Of a stretch of 64,000 bases of DNA, positions 1 through 9,805 are shown one piece after another (position 1 is the stretch's first letter; every line of letters begins with the position of its first letter). The DNA is from Carboxylicivirga agarovorans (GTDB lineage Bacteria; Bacteroidota; Bacteroidia; Bacteroidales; Marinilabiliaceae). Location: positions 248,001 through 312,000 of the forward strand of contig NZ_JBNGPA010000003.1 in the NCBI RefSeq assembly GCF_050589845.1. Direction: 5' to 3'. The notes under the pieces were generated by a model. It made no database searches. It saw only the letters and a list, made by a program, of their open reading frames with translations, and was not told where the DNA came from. The position numbers and the translations under genes are program-made.

Positions 1-306
1 TACCACCTTACTTGCACGGCTAACTGCTCCTGTCTCTAAAAAATAGATCCCCATGCGATCACCACCATAAACAATATCATTGGTATCCACACCTAAACCG
101 CGCAGTTGCTGAACACACGCTTGAGCAATATCATTTTCAGGCAGGCGAGTTACAAAACTCACAGGTACACCATAATTAGCCAAAGACACGGCTACGTTTC
201 CTTCTCCTCCACCAAAAGTGGCTGTAAATTCATCGGTTTGATTAAATCTTTTATATCCCGGTGTTGCCAAACGCAACATGATTTCTCCAAATGTTACAAC
301 TTTCAT
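1..306 (-). CDS. kdgK: 2-keto-3-deoxygluconate kinase (PfkB family), N-terminal part
   Basis: Only the first 102 codons lie in the window; the gene runs off the left edge. The protein starts MKVVTFGEIMLRL and has the Gly-rich GGGEGNVA stretch near residues 32-39. This is the N-terminal sugar-binding signature of PfkB kinases of the 2-dehydro-3-deoxygluconokinase type. The enzyme phosphorylates KDG to KDPG, the last step before aldolase cleavage in the alginate/uronate route. Its position downstream of a DEH-reductase-type SDR, KdgF and three alginate lyases on the same strand supports the substrate assignment. Family assignment is firm; the exact substrate is inferred from context. Confidence 0.88.
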   Translation of the reverse strand, partial: MKVVTFGEIMLRLATPGYKRFNQTDEFTATFGGGEGNVAVSLANYGVPVSFVTRLPENDIAQACVQQLRGLGVDTNDIVYGGDRMGIYFLETGAVSRASKVV

Positions 307-475
307 AATACAGTTAATTAGCCCCGATATCAATCGGGATTGTTAGCAGACTGCTATTATTCACAAAAAAACTTAATTAACACCCCATCGCCCAGATCAC
401 TTCCCCAAGGAGAAGATTTAGTTAATTCGGCAATAATTCTTGCTCTCCAGGTCAGGCCGAAGGGAAAGGGGCTTT

Positions 476-1222
476 TTAAAACAGCCACAATTTAATGGCC
501 ATGGCCACAATAGCCACCAATACAAATCGTTTAATCCACTTGTCACCTTTGCTCACTGAGAAATGGCTTCCTAACCATCCGCCAGTAGCACTTCCTATAG
601 CCAGTATCGAGCCTGCTTTCCAATCAATCATACCTTCGTAGATAAACACTCCCAATGCTGCTACGGTGTAAATTAAGGCAACAGTCACTTTAATACTGTT
701 GGTTTTAACCAGTGAATAGCCATTGATTTTAACCAATGCCAGCATCATTATAAAACCAATACCAGCATGTAAGAAACCACCATATATGCCAATCAGAAAG
801 AAGGCGACGTAAGCCAATAGTTTTCGATTCTTACTTAAATTCTCGCCATGCAAATTGTTGTATGATGGATTAAAAGCCATTAATACAGCGACAACAATCA
901 TCACAACAGACAAGATGCGGTTAAATAGTCTGGCGGGTATATCAACCGCAATATTGGCACCAATAACAGCGCCCAATAAGGCTATACACCCCAAATAAAT
1001 ACCAAAGTTTCCGGGCGATACTTTTTTCGCCTTAAAATTGCTGACTGCCACAATATTTTGCGCCAGTAGAGCAATTCGATTGCTCCCATTTGCAATGGCC
1101 GGAGGAAGACCTAAAAAGATCATTAAAGGAAGTGTAATTAAGGAACCTCCTCCGGCAACTACATTAATGAATCCGGCACCGACTCCTGCCAGCACCAGAA
1201 TTGCATAGTTTATTAAATCCAA
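476..1222 (-). CDS. TauE/SafE-family membrane permease
   Basis: A 248-residue, very hydrophobic protein with about eight predicted membrane segments. It carries the duplicated Gly-rich motifs of the TauE/SafE (DUF81) family: VGAGFINVVAGGGSLITLPLM near the N terminus and a second half with GIYGGFLHAGIGFI. The family exports or imports sulfite, sulfonates and other organic anions across the inner membrane. It lies 48 bp after the SDR and before kdgK on the same strand, so it is probably cotranscribed with the uronate genes. A role in moving an acidic sugar intermediate is possible but is only inference. Confidence 0.8.
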   Translation of the reverse strand: MDLINYAILVLAGVGAGFINVVAGGGSLITLPLMIFLGLPPAIANGSNRIALLAQNIVAVSNFKAKKVSPGNFGIYLGCIALLGAVIGANIAVDIPARLFNRILSVVMIVVAVLMAFNPSYNNLHGENLSKNRKLLAYVAFFLIGIYGGFLHAGIGFIMMLALVKINGYSLVKTNSIKVTVALIYTVAALGVFIYEGMIDWKAGSILAIGSATGGWLGSHFSVSKGDKWIKRFVLVAIVAMAIKLWLF

Positions 1223-1270
1223 AATAAAAAAACCCGTTACAGCTCTTTAGCTGCAACTATCATTGTGTAA

Positions 1271-2032
1271 TTAAATTCCTAATGCCTGTCCACCACCAAT
1301 CTGAATGGTTTCAGCAGTGATAAATGAAGCATCTTTGCTTGCTAAGAAAGCAACAACAGACGCAACTTCTTCAGGCTGACCTAAACGACCTAGCATGATG
1401 TTGTTCTTCCATGAAGCAAACACTTCTGGTTTAGTCGACTTAATCTGCGCATGAAACGGTGTATCAATCGTACCTGGTGATACTGCATTTACACGAATCT
1501 GGTACTCAGCCAAATCTTTAGCTAACGCACGGGTAATGGCATGCACACCTGCTTTTGATGTGCCATAAATACCTGCTCCCGGACCACCTGCATTCCATCC
1601 TGCATTCGATGTATAGTTAATAATTGAAGCGTTATCGCTTTTCTTAAGGAATGGAATAGCTGCACGTGAAGCAAAAAATACGGAGTCCAGGTTTAAAGCC
1701 ATTACAAAACGGTAGAACTCAGTGGTCATTTCTTCAAAGCGCTGACGACCACCTAAACCACCGGCGTTATTAACCAACACATCGATACGTCCATATTTTT
1801 CACCAACAGCTGTTATATTTTTTGTAACAGCTTCCTCATTGGTTACATCAAAACCATAATATTCAGCGGTAATACCTTCAGCAGTCAATTCTTTTACTCT
1901 TTCTGCTCCAGCCTCATCTTCAATACCATTTAAAACTACTGTATAGCCGTCTTTACCTAAACGTTTTGCTACCTCAAATCCAATACCACCAGTCGCACCA
2001 GTTACAATAGCTACTTTATCATTTGTACTCAT
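1271..2032 (-). CDS. SDR oxidoreductase, probable DEH reductase of alginate catabolism
   Basis: A classical short-chain dehydrogenase of 253 residues. The nucleotide-binding TGATGGIG lies at residues 11-18, NNAG near 88-91, and the catalytic Ser142, Tyr156 and Lys160 are all present. In alginate loci such enzymes reduce 4-deoxy-L-erythro-5-hexoseulose uronate (DEH) to 2-keto-3-deoxygluconate. The neighbouring kdgF, MFS permease and kdgK fit that reaction. Cofactor preference (NADH or NADPH) cannot be read with confidence. The SDR assignment is seen directly; the substrate is inferred from gene context. Confidence 0.88.
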   Translation of the reverse strand: MSTNDKVAIVTGATGGIGFEVAKRLGKDGYTVVLNGIEDEAGAERVKELTAEGITAEYYGFDVTNEEAVTKNITAVGEKYGRIDVLVNNAGGLGGRQRFEEMTTEFYRFVMALNLDSVFFASRAAIPFLKKSDNASIINYTSNAGWNAGGPGAGIYGTSKAGVHAITRALAKDLAEYQIRVNAVSPGTIDTPFHAQIKSTKPEVFASWKNNIMLGRLGQPEEVASVVAFLASKDASFITAETIQIGGGQALGI

Positions 2033-2121
2033 TGTTATTCGTTTTTATAGTTTTATCTTTCTTTTTTCAATTTAAAAGATAGTGGGTGCTCAACGGGCCT
2101 TCGAGCGCCACTATCATTATC

Positions 2122-3387
2122 TTAATTCTCTTCTACAGATTTAATTTTTGGAGCAAAGAAATAGATAGCTCCAACGCCAAGCGGCACAAATACCGCGATC
2201 ATTACAAAAATTGGCGTATATGAAATCTCTGAAATGATTGGAACCAATGTATTCATCACGATTACCGAGAAAACACCAACTGTTCCACCGAATCCTGCTA
2301 ATGAGCCTACTGATTTACCACTAAATAAATCACTTGGAATCGTTTGAACATTACTAATAGCAAATTGGAAACCAAACAATACCAGGGCAACAATACCTAC
2401 AAATTTCTCAGGTGTATCGGCAAATAAAATGGTCACCACCAGGCCTAAGAACATTAAGGCTGCTCCAATCACAATCGTGGTTTTGCGCGAACGGTTCACT
2501 GAATGTCCTTTCGACATCAGGCGACCGGAATACCATCCTCCGGCGATACTTCCAACTGCTGCACCAACATAAGGTACCCAGGCAAAGAAACCGATTTGCT
2601 TTACATCGAATCCATAAACATCGGCCAGGTAAAGCGGCATCCAACCAACAAATAACCACCAGATTGGCTCTAAGAAGAAACGACCGATAAGTACCGACCA
2701 CGATTCTTTGTGACGCAAAATCTGTCCAATGCTCTTTCCCTTAGTTTCTGTGTCCTGGTCAGCTTTGTGCTGTCCCTCTTTGATATACTGGCGCTCTAAG
2801 TCAGTTAGCCAGGGATGTTTATCTACTCCCTGGCGATTAATAATCAACCATGGAATTAACCAGATAAGTCCAAATGAACCTACAAACATAAAGGTTACCT
2901 GCCAGCCAAATGCAGCCCACAACAAGGCGATCAGAGGCGGTGCCACAACTGATCCTACAGATGCTCCCGCATTGAAAATGCCCTGGGCAATTGCACGCTC
3001 TTTGATTGGAAACCACTCTGCGTTACTTTTCGCTGCTCCAGGCCAGTTACCTGCTTCACCCAAACCGAGTGTTACACGCAAAAAGCTGAATGACAAGATA
3101 CCACGGGCCATGGAGTGAAAGAATGAAGATAAGCCCCAGACAATGATAACCACCACATATCCCATGCGGGTACCAATCTTATCAAATAATTTTCCCGAAA
3201 CCGACTGTCCGACAGCATAAGCTACCATGAATACATTCAGAATCAAGGCATAATCATTCTTAGTCATCCCTAAGTCCTCAGCGATACTTGGCCACATAAT
3301 AGCCAGAGCACTTCTGTCAATATAATTAATGATGGTTGCTAATCCGATTAATCCAATAATCCACCATCTTAGTCCTTTTAACTTCAT
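2122..3387 (-). CDS. MFS transporter, anion:cation symporter (hexuronate) type
   Basis: A 421-residue, 12-helix major facilitator. The first helix has NYIDRSALAIMWPSIAEDLG, the RS-A pattern typical of the ACS family (ExuT, GarP and relatives). GNWPGAAKSNAEWFP near residue 112 is the conserved ACS cytoplasmic/periplasmic motif. The likely role is inner-membrane import of unsaturated monouronate or DEH made in the periplasm by the PL17 lyase. It stands between the SDR and kdgF on the same strand with short gaps. Family is secure; the transported sugar is inferred. Confidence 0.88.
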   Translation of the reverse strand: MKLKGLRWWIIGLIGLATIINYIDRSALAIMWPSIAEDLGMTKNDYALILNVFMVAYAVGQSVSGKLFDKIGTRMGYVVVIIVWGLSSFFHSMARGILSFSFLRVTLGLGEAGNWPGAAKSNAEWFPIKERAIAQGIFNAGASVGSVVAPPLIALLWAAFGWQVTFMFVGSFGLIWLIPWLIINRQGVDKHPWLTDLERQYIKEGQHKADQDTETKGKSIGQILRHKESWSVLIGRFFLEPIWWLFVGWMPLYLADVYGFDVKQIGFFAWVPYVGAAVGSIAGGWYSGRLMSKGHSVNRSRKTTIVIGAALMFLGLVVTILFADTPEKFVGIVALVLFGFQFAISNVQTIPSDLFSGKSVGSLAGFGGTVGVFSVIVMNTLVPIISEISYTPIFVMIAVFVPLGVGAIYFFAPKIKSVEEN

Positions 3388-3467
3388 AGTTTTAATTTTA
3401 GAAGTGAGATTTAAGAGGTGAGAAATGAGAACACAATCCTCACCTCTCCCTTCTCATCTCTATTTTT

Positions 3468-3842
3468 TTATTTTTTATCTCCAAAATATGAAACACCGTC
3501 ACCACTCAGGAAGTCCTCACGTACCGGACTAAATACATCGATAAGAATGCCAGGCTCAAGGCAAAGGGCACCATGGACCAGATTCGGTTCGATGTAAACA
3601 CCGTCGCCGCCTTCCACAATCTGCTTCTCACCATCGATGGTAAACTCAAACTTCCCTGAAGCCACATAAGTTGCCTGAGTATGGAAGTGGTCGTGAGGCG
3701 TGCCTTCTGCTCCTTTTTCAAACTTCACCTGTACCATCATAATCTGATTGTCCCAACCTAAGAATTTACGTGATACTCCACCACCTAAATCTTCCCATTC
3801 CATCTTTTGTGTTAGGATAAACTTTTCGCTAAATCGTTTCAT
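3468..3842 (-). CDS. kdgF: KdgF-like cupin, uronate ring-opening protein
   Basis: A small single-domain cupin of 124 residues. Metal-ligand candidates are His50, His52 and/or His54, Gln56 and His90, matching the H-x-H ... Q ... H pattern of KdgF. KdgF speeds conversion of 4,5-unsaturated monouronates from pectin and alginate into linear ketouronates. It lies 31 bp after the PL17 exolyase gene that makes its substrate and before the MFS permease. The presence of this cupin in an alginate locus makes KdgF much more likely than another cupin function. Confidence 0.87.
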   Translation of the reverse strand: MKRFSEKFILTQKMEWEDLGGGVSRKFLGWDNQIMMVQVKFEKGAEGTPHDHFHTQATYVASGKFEFTIDGEKQIVEGGDGVYIEPNLVHGALCLEPGILIDVFSPVREDFLSGDGVSYFGDKK

Positions 3843-3872
3843 AATCCGTTGTTTTAATATTTTACTCTTCTT

Positions 3873-6092
3873 TTATTTGAATAATTGATAAGCACCAGTC
3901 CATCTGTATTCCTGCCCATTAGCAGTCAAGTGGTGCGTTATTGATTGGTCGTTATTCGTATTGCAAATGGCAAAAGTCACCTGCTTTTTATTTGCTAAAA
4001 ACAATTGAACAAGGGTGTATTCACTGTTATTGATTAAGGTTTTTATATCAGTCACATTGCCTTTTAAGCCATTGACCAACTCGGTAACCGGATGCTTATT
4101 TCCATGCGCTTCAATGGTGGAAGCAAATAAGGTATTGGCTGTGTTACCTCTTTCAATAATGACAGACGGCTCATTGCGCAGGTTAAATTCCGGGTCACCG
4201 GCACCAATGCGCGCAAATACCAATTTGTCATTGAGCTGTGCTTCGGTAGTTAATGTATAAAAGCGGTCATCATTTAACCACACAAAGCGATTGGCTCCGG
4301 CTTTCATAATACCATTGCCGGTATTCCAGAGGTGCTGGTATCCATCATTCTTACCCAATGCTTTTAACTGGGTCGTTTCCGGCTTGTATTCTACATTGGT
4401 ATGCATCATCTGCCCCATATAATAATAAGGCAAGTGATACTTGTGTTGACGTTTTGATTCAACACGGTATAAATCCAGTATAATTGCATCATTCGATAAC
4501 TCAGGAATATTCAATAAGGCAATGGTACGATGCATATTTACCCCTTCGTAGGCCTTATTCTCTTTAGCGCTCATTACTTTTACTTCCGCTTTCGAAGCAT
4601 CAAATACCCAGGGCTCAGAATGGTGCGATGAAGCCACTTTTACCTTCCCTTCTGATTGTGAGTCTTTATCAACAACCAGCGTGTTATGTGCAATGGTTTG
4701 ACGCGCCCAGGTTTTATTCTCCGGCAGATAGCGACCACCATGCTTGTACTCCACATTGACATAGCGGGCTGCTCCATAATCTTGTAATATTTCCTTTCCC
4801 TGGTCGTAAAACGAGATGGTTAGGCGATCGAAGTGACCGTGTCCCATGCCTTGCGAGGCATATTTCATGGTTACGGTCTGGCTGTTTTTACCAGTATTGG
4901 ACCGCAATACACCAAAAGCTCCCTGTTTTCCTTCCGGGCCATCTCTATACTCATTTGATTCCCACTTAAAGGGTTGACTTTCTCCATTAGCTATTGCGCG
5001 TGCTACTTTTAAACCTGCTTCGCAGATAATCACTTCACCTTGTTCCCGGGCAATGCTCAATAGTTCCTTCTGAGATTCATCTAAACCATAAACAAAATCT
5101 ACAGCATGAACCAATGATGTTGACATATATGACATGCTTTTCAGTGCGTCATTGATTGGAAAGAATTGCCCATTGGTATTGGTTAACTGCAATGTGGTTA
5201 AAGCTGCTTTTTGTAATACGCCATCATGGTATTCAAAAATTCTCATCTCCGGGCGGTTGTTATCAATGGCTTGCGCGAACAACAGATAAGGCAACATGGC
5301 ATAACGCTGGTAATACGGCCCTTCGGTATAATACCCATCAGGGGAGAATAGTTGTGTCAACTGCACCAGGAAACCAGCTCCAAGTTCTCCTTTTGGACCT
5401 GTCTCCACACCATTGAATGCACGATTGACCAACTCGTCATTATCCATGGCAAAACCCGCCATACCAACAGCAGCTGCTGCCCACACACCATGATTGTGCA
5501 CACGATTAAAAACCCTTGGATTCTCCACCGATAAAAAATCGGCATATGGCAGTAACAATTGCTTTTCAATCGTATCCTTCTGTTCTGTTGTTAAAACTCC
5601 CGCAATACAATCGAAAGCCTGACTTACGTATACTAACCACACAGCCTCATTCAACTGCTGCCAGAATAAACGACCTGGCGCGTACGAAGCTTTTACGGGA
5701 TGCTCCTTCAACGTAGGATACATCTCTGCATACTCCAACAACATGTCGCGCACATAATTGGCAAAATGAGCTTCGCCGGTAACCTGCCACAAAACACCTG
5801 CTCCATACATGTTAATGTAATTCTGCTTGTGCTGCTCATGTGTGTAACCTCCTGCCGGATCCTTAGGTGTCGGAACATCAATACCTTTCAACATTTCCTT
5901 TTCCACCTTCTTCTGCAGGTTTTCAATCGAATGTTTCAGCAAAGGTAAATTTGCCTGCTCCGCACGAATCGCCTTTACCGCCGCTTCTGTTAAAATAACT
6001 TTGGGATAATGGGTGTTATCAGACTCATGACTACACGCTATGAGTCCAATAACAACCGTTATAATCCAGATATATTTATTTAAACTTTTCAT
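3873..6092 (-). CDS. Alginate exolyase, polysaccharide lyase family 17 (lipoprotein)
   Basis: A 739-residue protein with a lipoprotein signal ending at Cys20 (IGLIAC). An (alpha/alpha) toroid follows, then a heparinase II/III-like beta-sandwich domain. Candidate catalytic groups are Asn200-His201 in RVHNHGVW, the Tyr cluster at residues 254-261 (DGYYTEGPYYQRY), and the His of GHGHFDRL in the second domain. These match PL17 oligoalginate lyases, which release unsaturated monouronate from chain ends. It is probably anchored in the periplasm or outer membrane. It heads the run PL17-kdgF-MFS-SDR. Heparinase-type substrates are the alternative, but the surrounding PL6 and PL7 genes argue for alginate. 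Confidence 0.92.
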   Translation of the reverse strand: MKSLNKYIWIITVVIGLIACSHESDNTHYPKVILTEAAVKAIRAEQANLPLLKHSIENLQKKVEKEMLKGIDVPTPKDPAGGYTHEQHKQNYINMYGAGVLWQVTGEAHFANYVRDMLLEYAEMYPTLKEHPVKASYAPGRLFWQQLNEAVWLVYVSQAFDCIAGVLTTEQKDTIEKQLLLPYADFLSVENPRVFNRVHNHGVWAAAAVGMAGFAMDNDELVNRAFNGVETGPKGELGAGFLVQLTQLFSPDGYYTEGPYYQRYAMLPYLLFAQAIDNNRPEMRIFEYHDGVLQKAALTTLQLTNTNGQFFPINDALKSMSYMSTSLVHAVDFVYGLDESQKELLSIAREQGEVIICEAGLKVARAIANGESQPFKWESNEYRDGPEGKQGAFGVLRSNTGKNSQTVTMKYASQGMGHGHFDRLTISFYDQGKEILQDYGAARYVNVEYKHGGRYLPENKTWARQTIAHNTLVVDKDSQSEGKVKVASSHHSEPWVFDASKAEVKVMSAKENKAYEGVNMHRTIALLNIPELSNDAIILDLYRVESKRQHKYHLPYYYMGQMMHTNVEYKPETTQLKALGKNDGYQHLWNTGNGIMKAGANRFVWLNDDRFYTLTTEAQLNDKLVFARIGAGDPEFNLRNEPSVIIERGNTANTLFASTIEAHGNKHPVTELVNGLKGNVTDIKTLINNSEYTLVQLFLANKKQVTFAICNTNNDQSITHHLTANGQEYRWTGAYQLFK

Positions 6093-6562
6093 TTACAATT
6101 TCTTTAAGCTCCTTTACAACTAATCAACGCACACAATTTTCATTGCCTTTTGGTAAGCTTTTGGTTTGGAATTGATGTTTGTGGTCTCACCCGTATTTTA
6201 TTATCCTTTGCCCAGGTTTTATTACCCACAAGGCCACGTTAAGTCTTAAAAATGAACAGAGTTCTTAGCGCTTAACTCACTCATTCAAAATGTGTATTTC
6301 ATTTCCTATTCCAACAAAAACTTCTAAAATCATATACATTATTGAAACGCTCTTAGAAAAGAGGCCTGCAATAAATTTGCAACTAAACCTTAATGAATGC
6401 AGGCCTCTTACTCCTCCAAGAAAATCTAAAAAGCAATAATATTGACAGCCAGAACATCTATTTTAACCTGGCCGCCAACCAGTCAATTTTTTATAATTAG
6501 TATGATGCCTAAAATTATTATTAAAGCACCTGGCTCAACATGTTACTGAAGAAATACAGTAA
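6093..6562. other. Intergenic region between the PL17 and PL7 operons
   Basis: This 470-bp region is AT-rich and has no open frame that looks coding. It holds the terminator hairpin described separately and, on its left side, presumably the promoter of the PL17-kdgF operon. TTTTGGTAAGC and TTTTGGTTTGG near 6150-6170 are two TTGGT words that could be regulator half-sites, but no clear palindrome is visible. Confidence 0.5.
6359..6409 (-). terminator. Rho-independent terminator after the PL7 operon
   Basis: A perfect 12-bp stem (AAGAGGCCTGCA at 6359-6370 with TGCAGGCCTCTT at 6398-6409) encloses a 27-nt loop. On the minus strand it is followed by TTTTCTAAG. It lies about 150 bp past the PL7 stop codon and would separate the SusC/D-PL7 unit from the PL17-kdgF unit. 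Confidence 0.65.
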
Positions 6563-7447
6563 TCACTCATGCTCCACTTCTAATTCATAGTAGTTAACTT
6601 TTGAAAAAGCATCCTGATCATGTGATATTAAATAATTACCAGCTTTAAAGTAATTATCAAACACACCCCATTTTTGAATGTGGATATCATCATAAACTAC
6701 AGATTCTTTACCGTTCAAAACAACTTCCATTCTACCCTCAGAAACTTTCACTTCCAGCGTGAACTTACCAAAGCCTACCAGTTCTGAGAAGGTAAACCCA
6801 TCATCATCACCCCAGGCATCCGTATGAAGCAATTCTTCGTATGAATCATCAAGATCTTTTAGTACTTTGGTTTTTACTCTAACCGCTCCATTCGTCCAAT
6901 ATATTTTAAGTATTGGAGGCGCGTTGTTATCCTTTGCTCCTATTAAATCTCTCTGTTCATCTGTTAACCTGCCATGAATTTGCATGATGATAGCCCTGTG
7001 ATAATCCCCTTCATCATCTTTCGAGATATCTGACATTGCCAGAGTCCCTTTCATGTATGCGCCATCAGTGAAAGTCCAATTTGTTTTCCCCTTATCCTCC
7101 GGGTTCATCAATTCCCTTAATTCTGTTCTTGAGTAAGTAGAATTAGCTGTTGATGCTGCCGGATAGGTATAAAACACGATGGCTCCCTCAATGGAATCGT
7201 TATACATAAAAGGCCTTAGCGTTTTATTAGTAGCATAATCCAATATCTCAGGGGGTAACACTTCCGTAGGGTTTCCTATCGGAAGTGTTACTTTCCAGTT
7301 GCTTAAATCAATTTTGGGTAACTTGTAATTTACTTCTTCAACAGGCTCAGTAAATTCGATAGTATCTTCAACTGAATCCTGACAACTAACAAGTGTAACT
7401 GTTAGCAGCAAACTCCATAAGATGATATATATACCTGTTTTAAGCAT
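6563..7447 (-). CDS. Alginate lyase, polysaccharide lyase family 7 (lipoprotein)
   Basis: A 294-residue lipoprotein with the lipobox Cys at residue 22 (TLVSC). The three PL7 signatures are present: YSRTELREL (RTELR block with catalytic Arg), MQIHGR (QIH, catalytic Gln/His), and YFKAGNYL (catalytic Tyr and Lys). The fold is a beta-jelly roll that cleaves internal alginate bonds by beta-elimination. QIH rather than QVH is usually linked to activity on polyG or mixed blocks, so polyG preference is a possible reading. The gene follows the PKD lipoprotein by 8 bp and is the last gene of the SusC/D operon. Confidence 0.93.
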   Translation of the reverse strand: MLKTGIYIILWSLLLTVTLVSCQDSVEDTIEFTEPVEEVNYKLPKIDLSNWKVTLPIGNPTEVLPPEILDYATNKTLRPFMYNDSIEGAIVFYTYPAASTANSTYSRTELRELMNPEDKGKTNWTFTDGAYMKGTLAMSDISKDDEGDYHRAIIMQIHGRLTDEQRDLIGAKDNNAPPILKIYWTNGAVRVKTKVLKDLDDSYEELLHTDAWGDDDGFTFSELVGFGKFTLEVKVSEGRMEVVLNGKESVVYDDIHIQKWGVFDNYFKAGNYLISHDQDAFSKVNYYELEVEHE

Positions 7448-7455
7448 TATTAGTT

Positions 7456-8331
7456 TTACTGAGCTACCTCAATTTCAAATAGATCGGCACGGCATTCAAC
7501 TCCTTCGTTGGTGATAAGTATTGAAACAGTTCCGTTAGTACCTGTATTAAAAGGAATTGAGACTTTTACGTAGGTATTTGAATCCGTCATATCAGTTCCA
7601 ATATGCTCACCTAATGAAGCTGTAGCAACCTCAGACAAGTCAGTAATTGTGCCGCCTAGTACGTTAACAGTTAAATTACCTGTTCCACTTTTCATGGTGT
7701 AGTAATAGGTAAGAACGTAATCAGTATTTGGTGAAACAGCAATCCCATCCTGATAAGCGATACGATCACCTGCTGAAGGAAACTTAGCTGCTTGTGAGCC
7801 ATCTTGTACAGGGCTGCTCGTAATTTGAATAACGCCTCCAAAATCATTTCTCCATGAATCCCTACCATCACCAGTACCATCGGGCAAGCTAAGGTCTTCG
7901 AAACTATTCTCCAGGATAACAGGAACTATAGCTGATGGAGCTTCTGGCTCAATAACCTCAATAGTTTCTGTATGAGTACTGATCACACCTAATTTATCTG
8001 ATGCAGTTAAGGTAACCGTAAAGGTTCCTTCTCCCGGATAGGTATTTTTACCATCTTTCTCAGTGGATGTATTTCCATCGCCGAAATCCCAACTATAATC
8101 GGTCGCACTATTCGATAAATTTGAAAACGTATAATCTTTCCATTCTTCAGCAGTGCCTTGTCCTTGCGCATAAGTAAAGTATGCAGAAGGAGGCGTCTCA
8201 TCCGGCTTTGAATTGGCTTCAGGTAATTCGTAGGCCATATCACAAGCTGTAAAAGAAATTGCTAAGACCATGATCATCAATTTCCAAACAGAGCTTTGAT
8301 TTACCTTTATATTTAATCTGGTATTTTTCAT
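7456..8331 (-). CDS. PKD-domain surface lipoprotein, probable alginate-binding protein
   Basis: A 291-residue lipoprotein with the lipobox Cys at residue 30 (FTAC). It has one PKD domain (about residues 48-128, with the YSWDFGDGNTS signature and a GEGTFTVTLTAS strand). The C-terminal region (about 135-291) is rich in aromatic and Thr/Asn residues and resembles a carbohydrate-binding jelly roll. It sits between susD and PL7, the usual place for a SusE/F-like surface glycan-binding protein. Binding of alginate is inferred from position; no catalytic motif is seen. Confidence 0.82.
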   Translation of the reverse strand: MKNTRLNIKVNQSSVWKLMIMVLAISFTACDMAYELPEANSKPDETPPSAYFTYAQGQGTAEEWKDYTFSNLSNSATDYSWDFGDGNTSTEKDGKNTYPGEGTFTVTLTASDKLGVISTHTETIEVIEPEAPSAIVPVILENSFEDLSLPDGTGDGRDSWRNDFGGVIQITSSPVQDGSQAAKFPSAGDRIAYQDGIAVSPNTDYVLTYYYTMKSGTGNLTVNVLGGTITDLSEVATASLGEHIGTDMTDSNTYVKVSIPFNTGTNGTVSILITNEGVECRADLFEIEVAQ

Positions 8332-8360
8332 CTTAAATCAAATTAATTGTTAAACAATGC

Positions 8361-9794
8361 TTAGTAACCAGGGTTTTGAGTCAGCAACCCCTTACTTAAG
8401 TTAATTTCTCTCTGAGGTATTGGTAACAATAAATCAGTTGCAGAGAAACTTCCTCCTGTTTCGTCTGAGAAAGCAGATAATACTTCTTCTGCCATTCCAA
8501 AACGCACTAGGTCGAAAAATCTGTGGTTTTCAAAAGCCAACTCTACTCTGCGCTCGTTTAATAAATCCTCCTTGGTAATTGTTGAAACCATATCGGTGAT
8601 TCCAGCTCTGTTTCTCACATCCATAAAAGAACTAATTGCAGTGGAGCTTGAAGTTTCGTTAGCTCCTGCCATAATCGCTTCAACATGCATTAACAAAACA
8701 TCGGCGTAACGCAATACAATCCAGTCGTTACCAGCCTTTTGCGGGTCAGTCGAAGTAGGTTCTATTCCTAAGTTACTATCACCATTCGGAAGATACTTAA
8801 CAACCTGGTATTTTTGAGGCTGCAAAGCATCCTGGCGATATGAATACATTGTTCTGTCACCTCCCATAGCATCTAAAGCCTCACGAACATTAGCTGTCAC
8901 ATAGTTAACCCCACTGGTTCTACCAACAGCATTTAACCATTCAGCTGAAAAATTCTGACTAACATCTGTCAGGTCTCCTATGTATTCAATTGCAAAAATG
9001 ACTTCATCGTTTAATTCATTGTAGAATATATCTTTGAAATTAGATTCTAAAGAAAATCCACTGCCCATCACAGCCTCACACAAGCCTTGTGCCAGATCAT
9101 AGTTCTCACCCTGAGTCAGATATACCTTTGCCAGCAAGGCCTGTGCTGCAGCTTTTGAAGCTCTTCCACGGTAGGTATTGTCAAGGTTATCAACTGCGGT
9201 TTGTAAGTCTGATTCGATTAAGTCATAAATAACCGAACTAGCAACCCTGGTATAAGCCGTTTCAGTATCAACCGGACTAATAACCTTATCAATTAAAGGG
9301 ATATCGCCAAATAATCGTACCAAATTAAAATACGCATATGCTCTTACAAATTTTGCTTCACCTTCAAAAGCGCCTTTAGCTTCTTCGGAAGCAGCATTAA
9401 GATTTTCTAAAACCAGGTTTGCTCTGTAAATGATGTTGTAATAGCTTTGATAATAATCAGCTACCCTGCCATTTGTTGCTTCAACCGTAAAGCTTTCGAA
9501 TTGAGCATCTTCACCCTCACTACTTTTAGTTTCAGTATTATCACTTCTCATCTCAGTAAGAAAGAATTCATACATAACACCATGATTGTCTGATGTGCTT
9601 GTAGAATTAACTCCCTGAATACCATCATACATATTTATTAACGCTGCTTCTAATTCAGTATCAGTTGAAAAGAAGTTAGAAGAAGTTATTACACCTGTCG
9701 GTTCCGGGCTCAAAAATGTGTCCTCACAAGCAGTGAATACTACAATTAGTAGAAGCACCGCTACTTTGCTTATATATTTTATCATGTCTATCAT
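8361..9794 (-). CDS. susD: SusD/RagB-family nutrient-binding outer-membrane lipoprotein
   Basis: A 477-residue lipoprotein (Cys23 in VVFTAC). It has the SusD N-terminal pattern DTFLSPEPTGVITSSNFF, TPR-like helices (for example AKFVRAYAYFNLVRLFGDIPL), and the C-terminal RRVELAFENHRFFDLVRFG and LLPIPQREI blocks. It forms the lid of a SusCD complex and binds oligosaccharide at the cell surface. It starts 11 bp after the susC stop codon, so translation is probably coupled. The alginate-oligomer specificity is inferred from the lyases around it. Confidence 0.95.
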   Translation of the reverse strand: MIDMIKYISKVAVLLLIVVFTACEDTFLSPEPTGVITSSNFFSTDTELEAALINMYDGIQGVNSTSTSDNHGVMYEFFLTEMRSDNTETKSSEGEDAQFESFTVEATNGRVADYYQSYYNIIYRANLVLENLNAASEEAKGAFEGEAKFVRAYAYFNLVRLFGDIPLIDKVISPVDTETAYTRVASSVIYDLIESDLQTAVDNLDNTYRGRASKAAAQALLAKVYLTQGENYDLAQGLCEAVMGSGFSLESNFKDIFYNELNDEVIFAIEYIGDLTDVSQNFSAEWLNAVGRTSGVNYVTANVREALDAMGGDRTMYSYRQDALQPQKYQVVKYLPNGDSNLGIEPTSTDPQKAGNDWIVLRYADVLLMHVEAIMAGANETSSSTAISSFMDVRNRAGITDMVSTITKEDLLNERRVELAFENHRFFDLVRFGMAEEVLSAFSDETGGSFSATDLLLPIPQREINLSKGLLTQNPGY

Positions 9795-9805
9795 TTTTAT
9801 TTAGA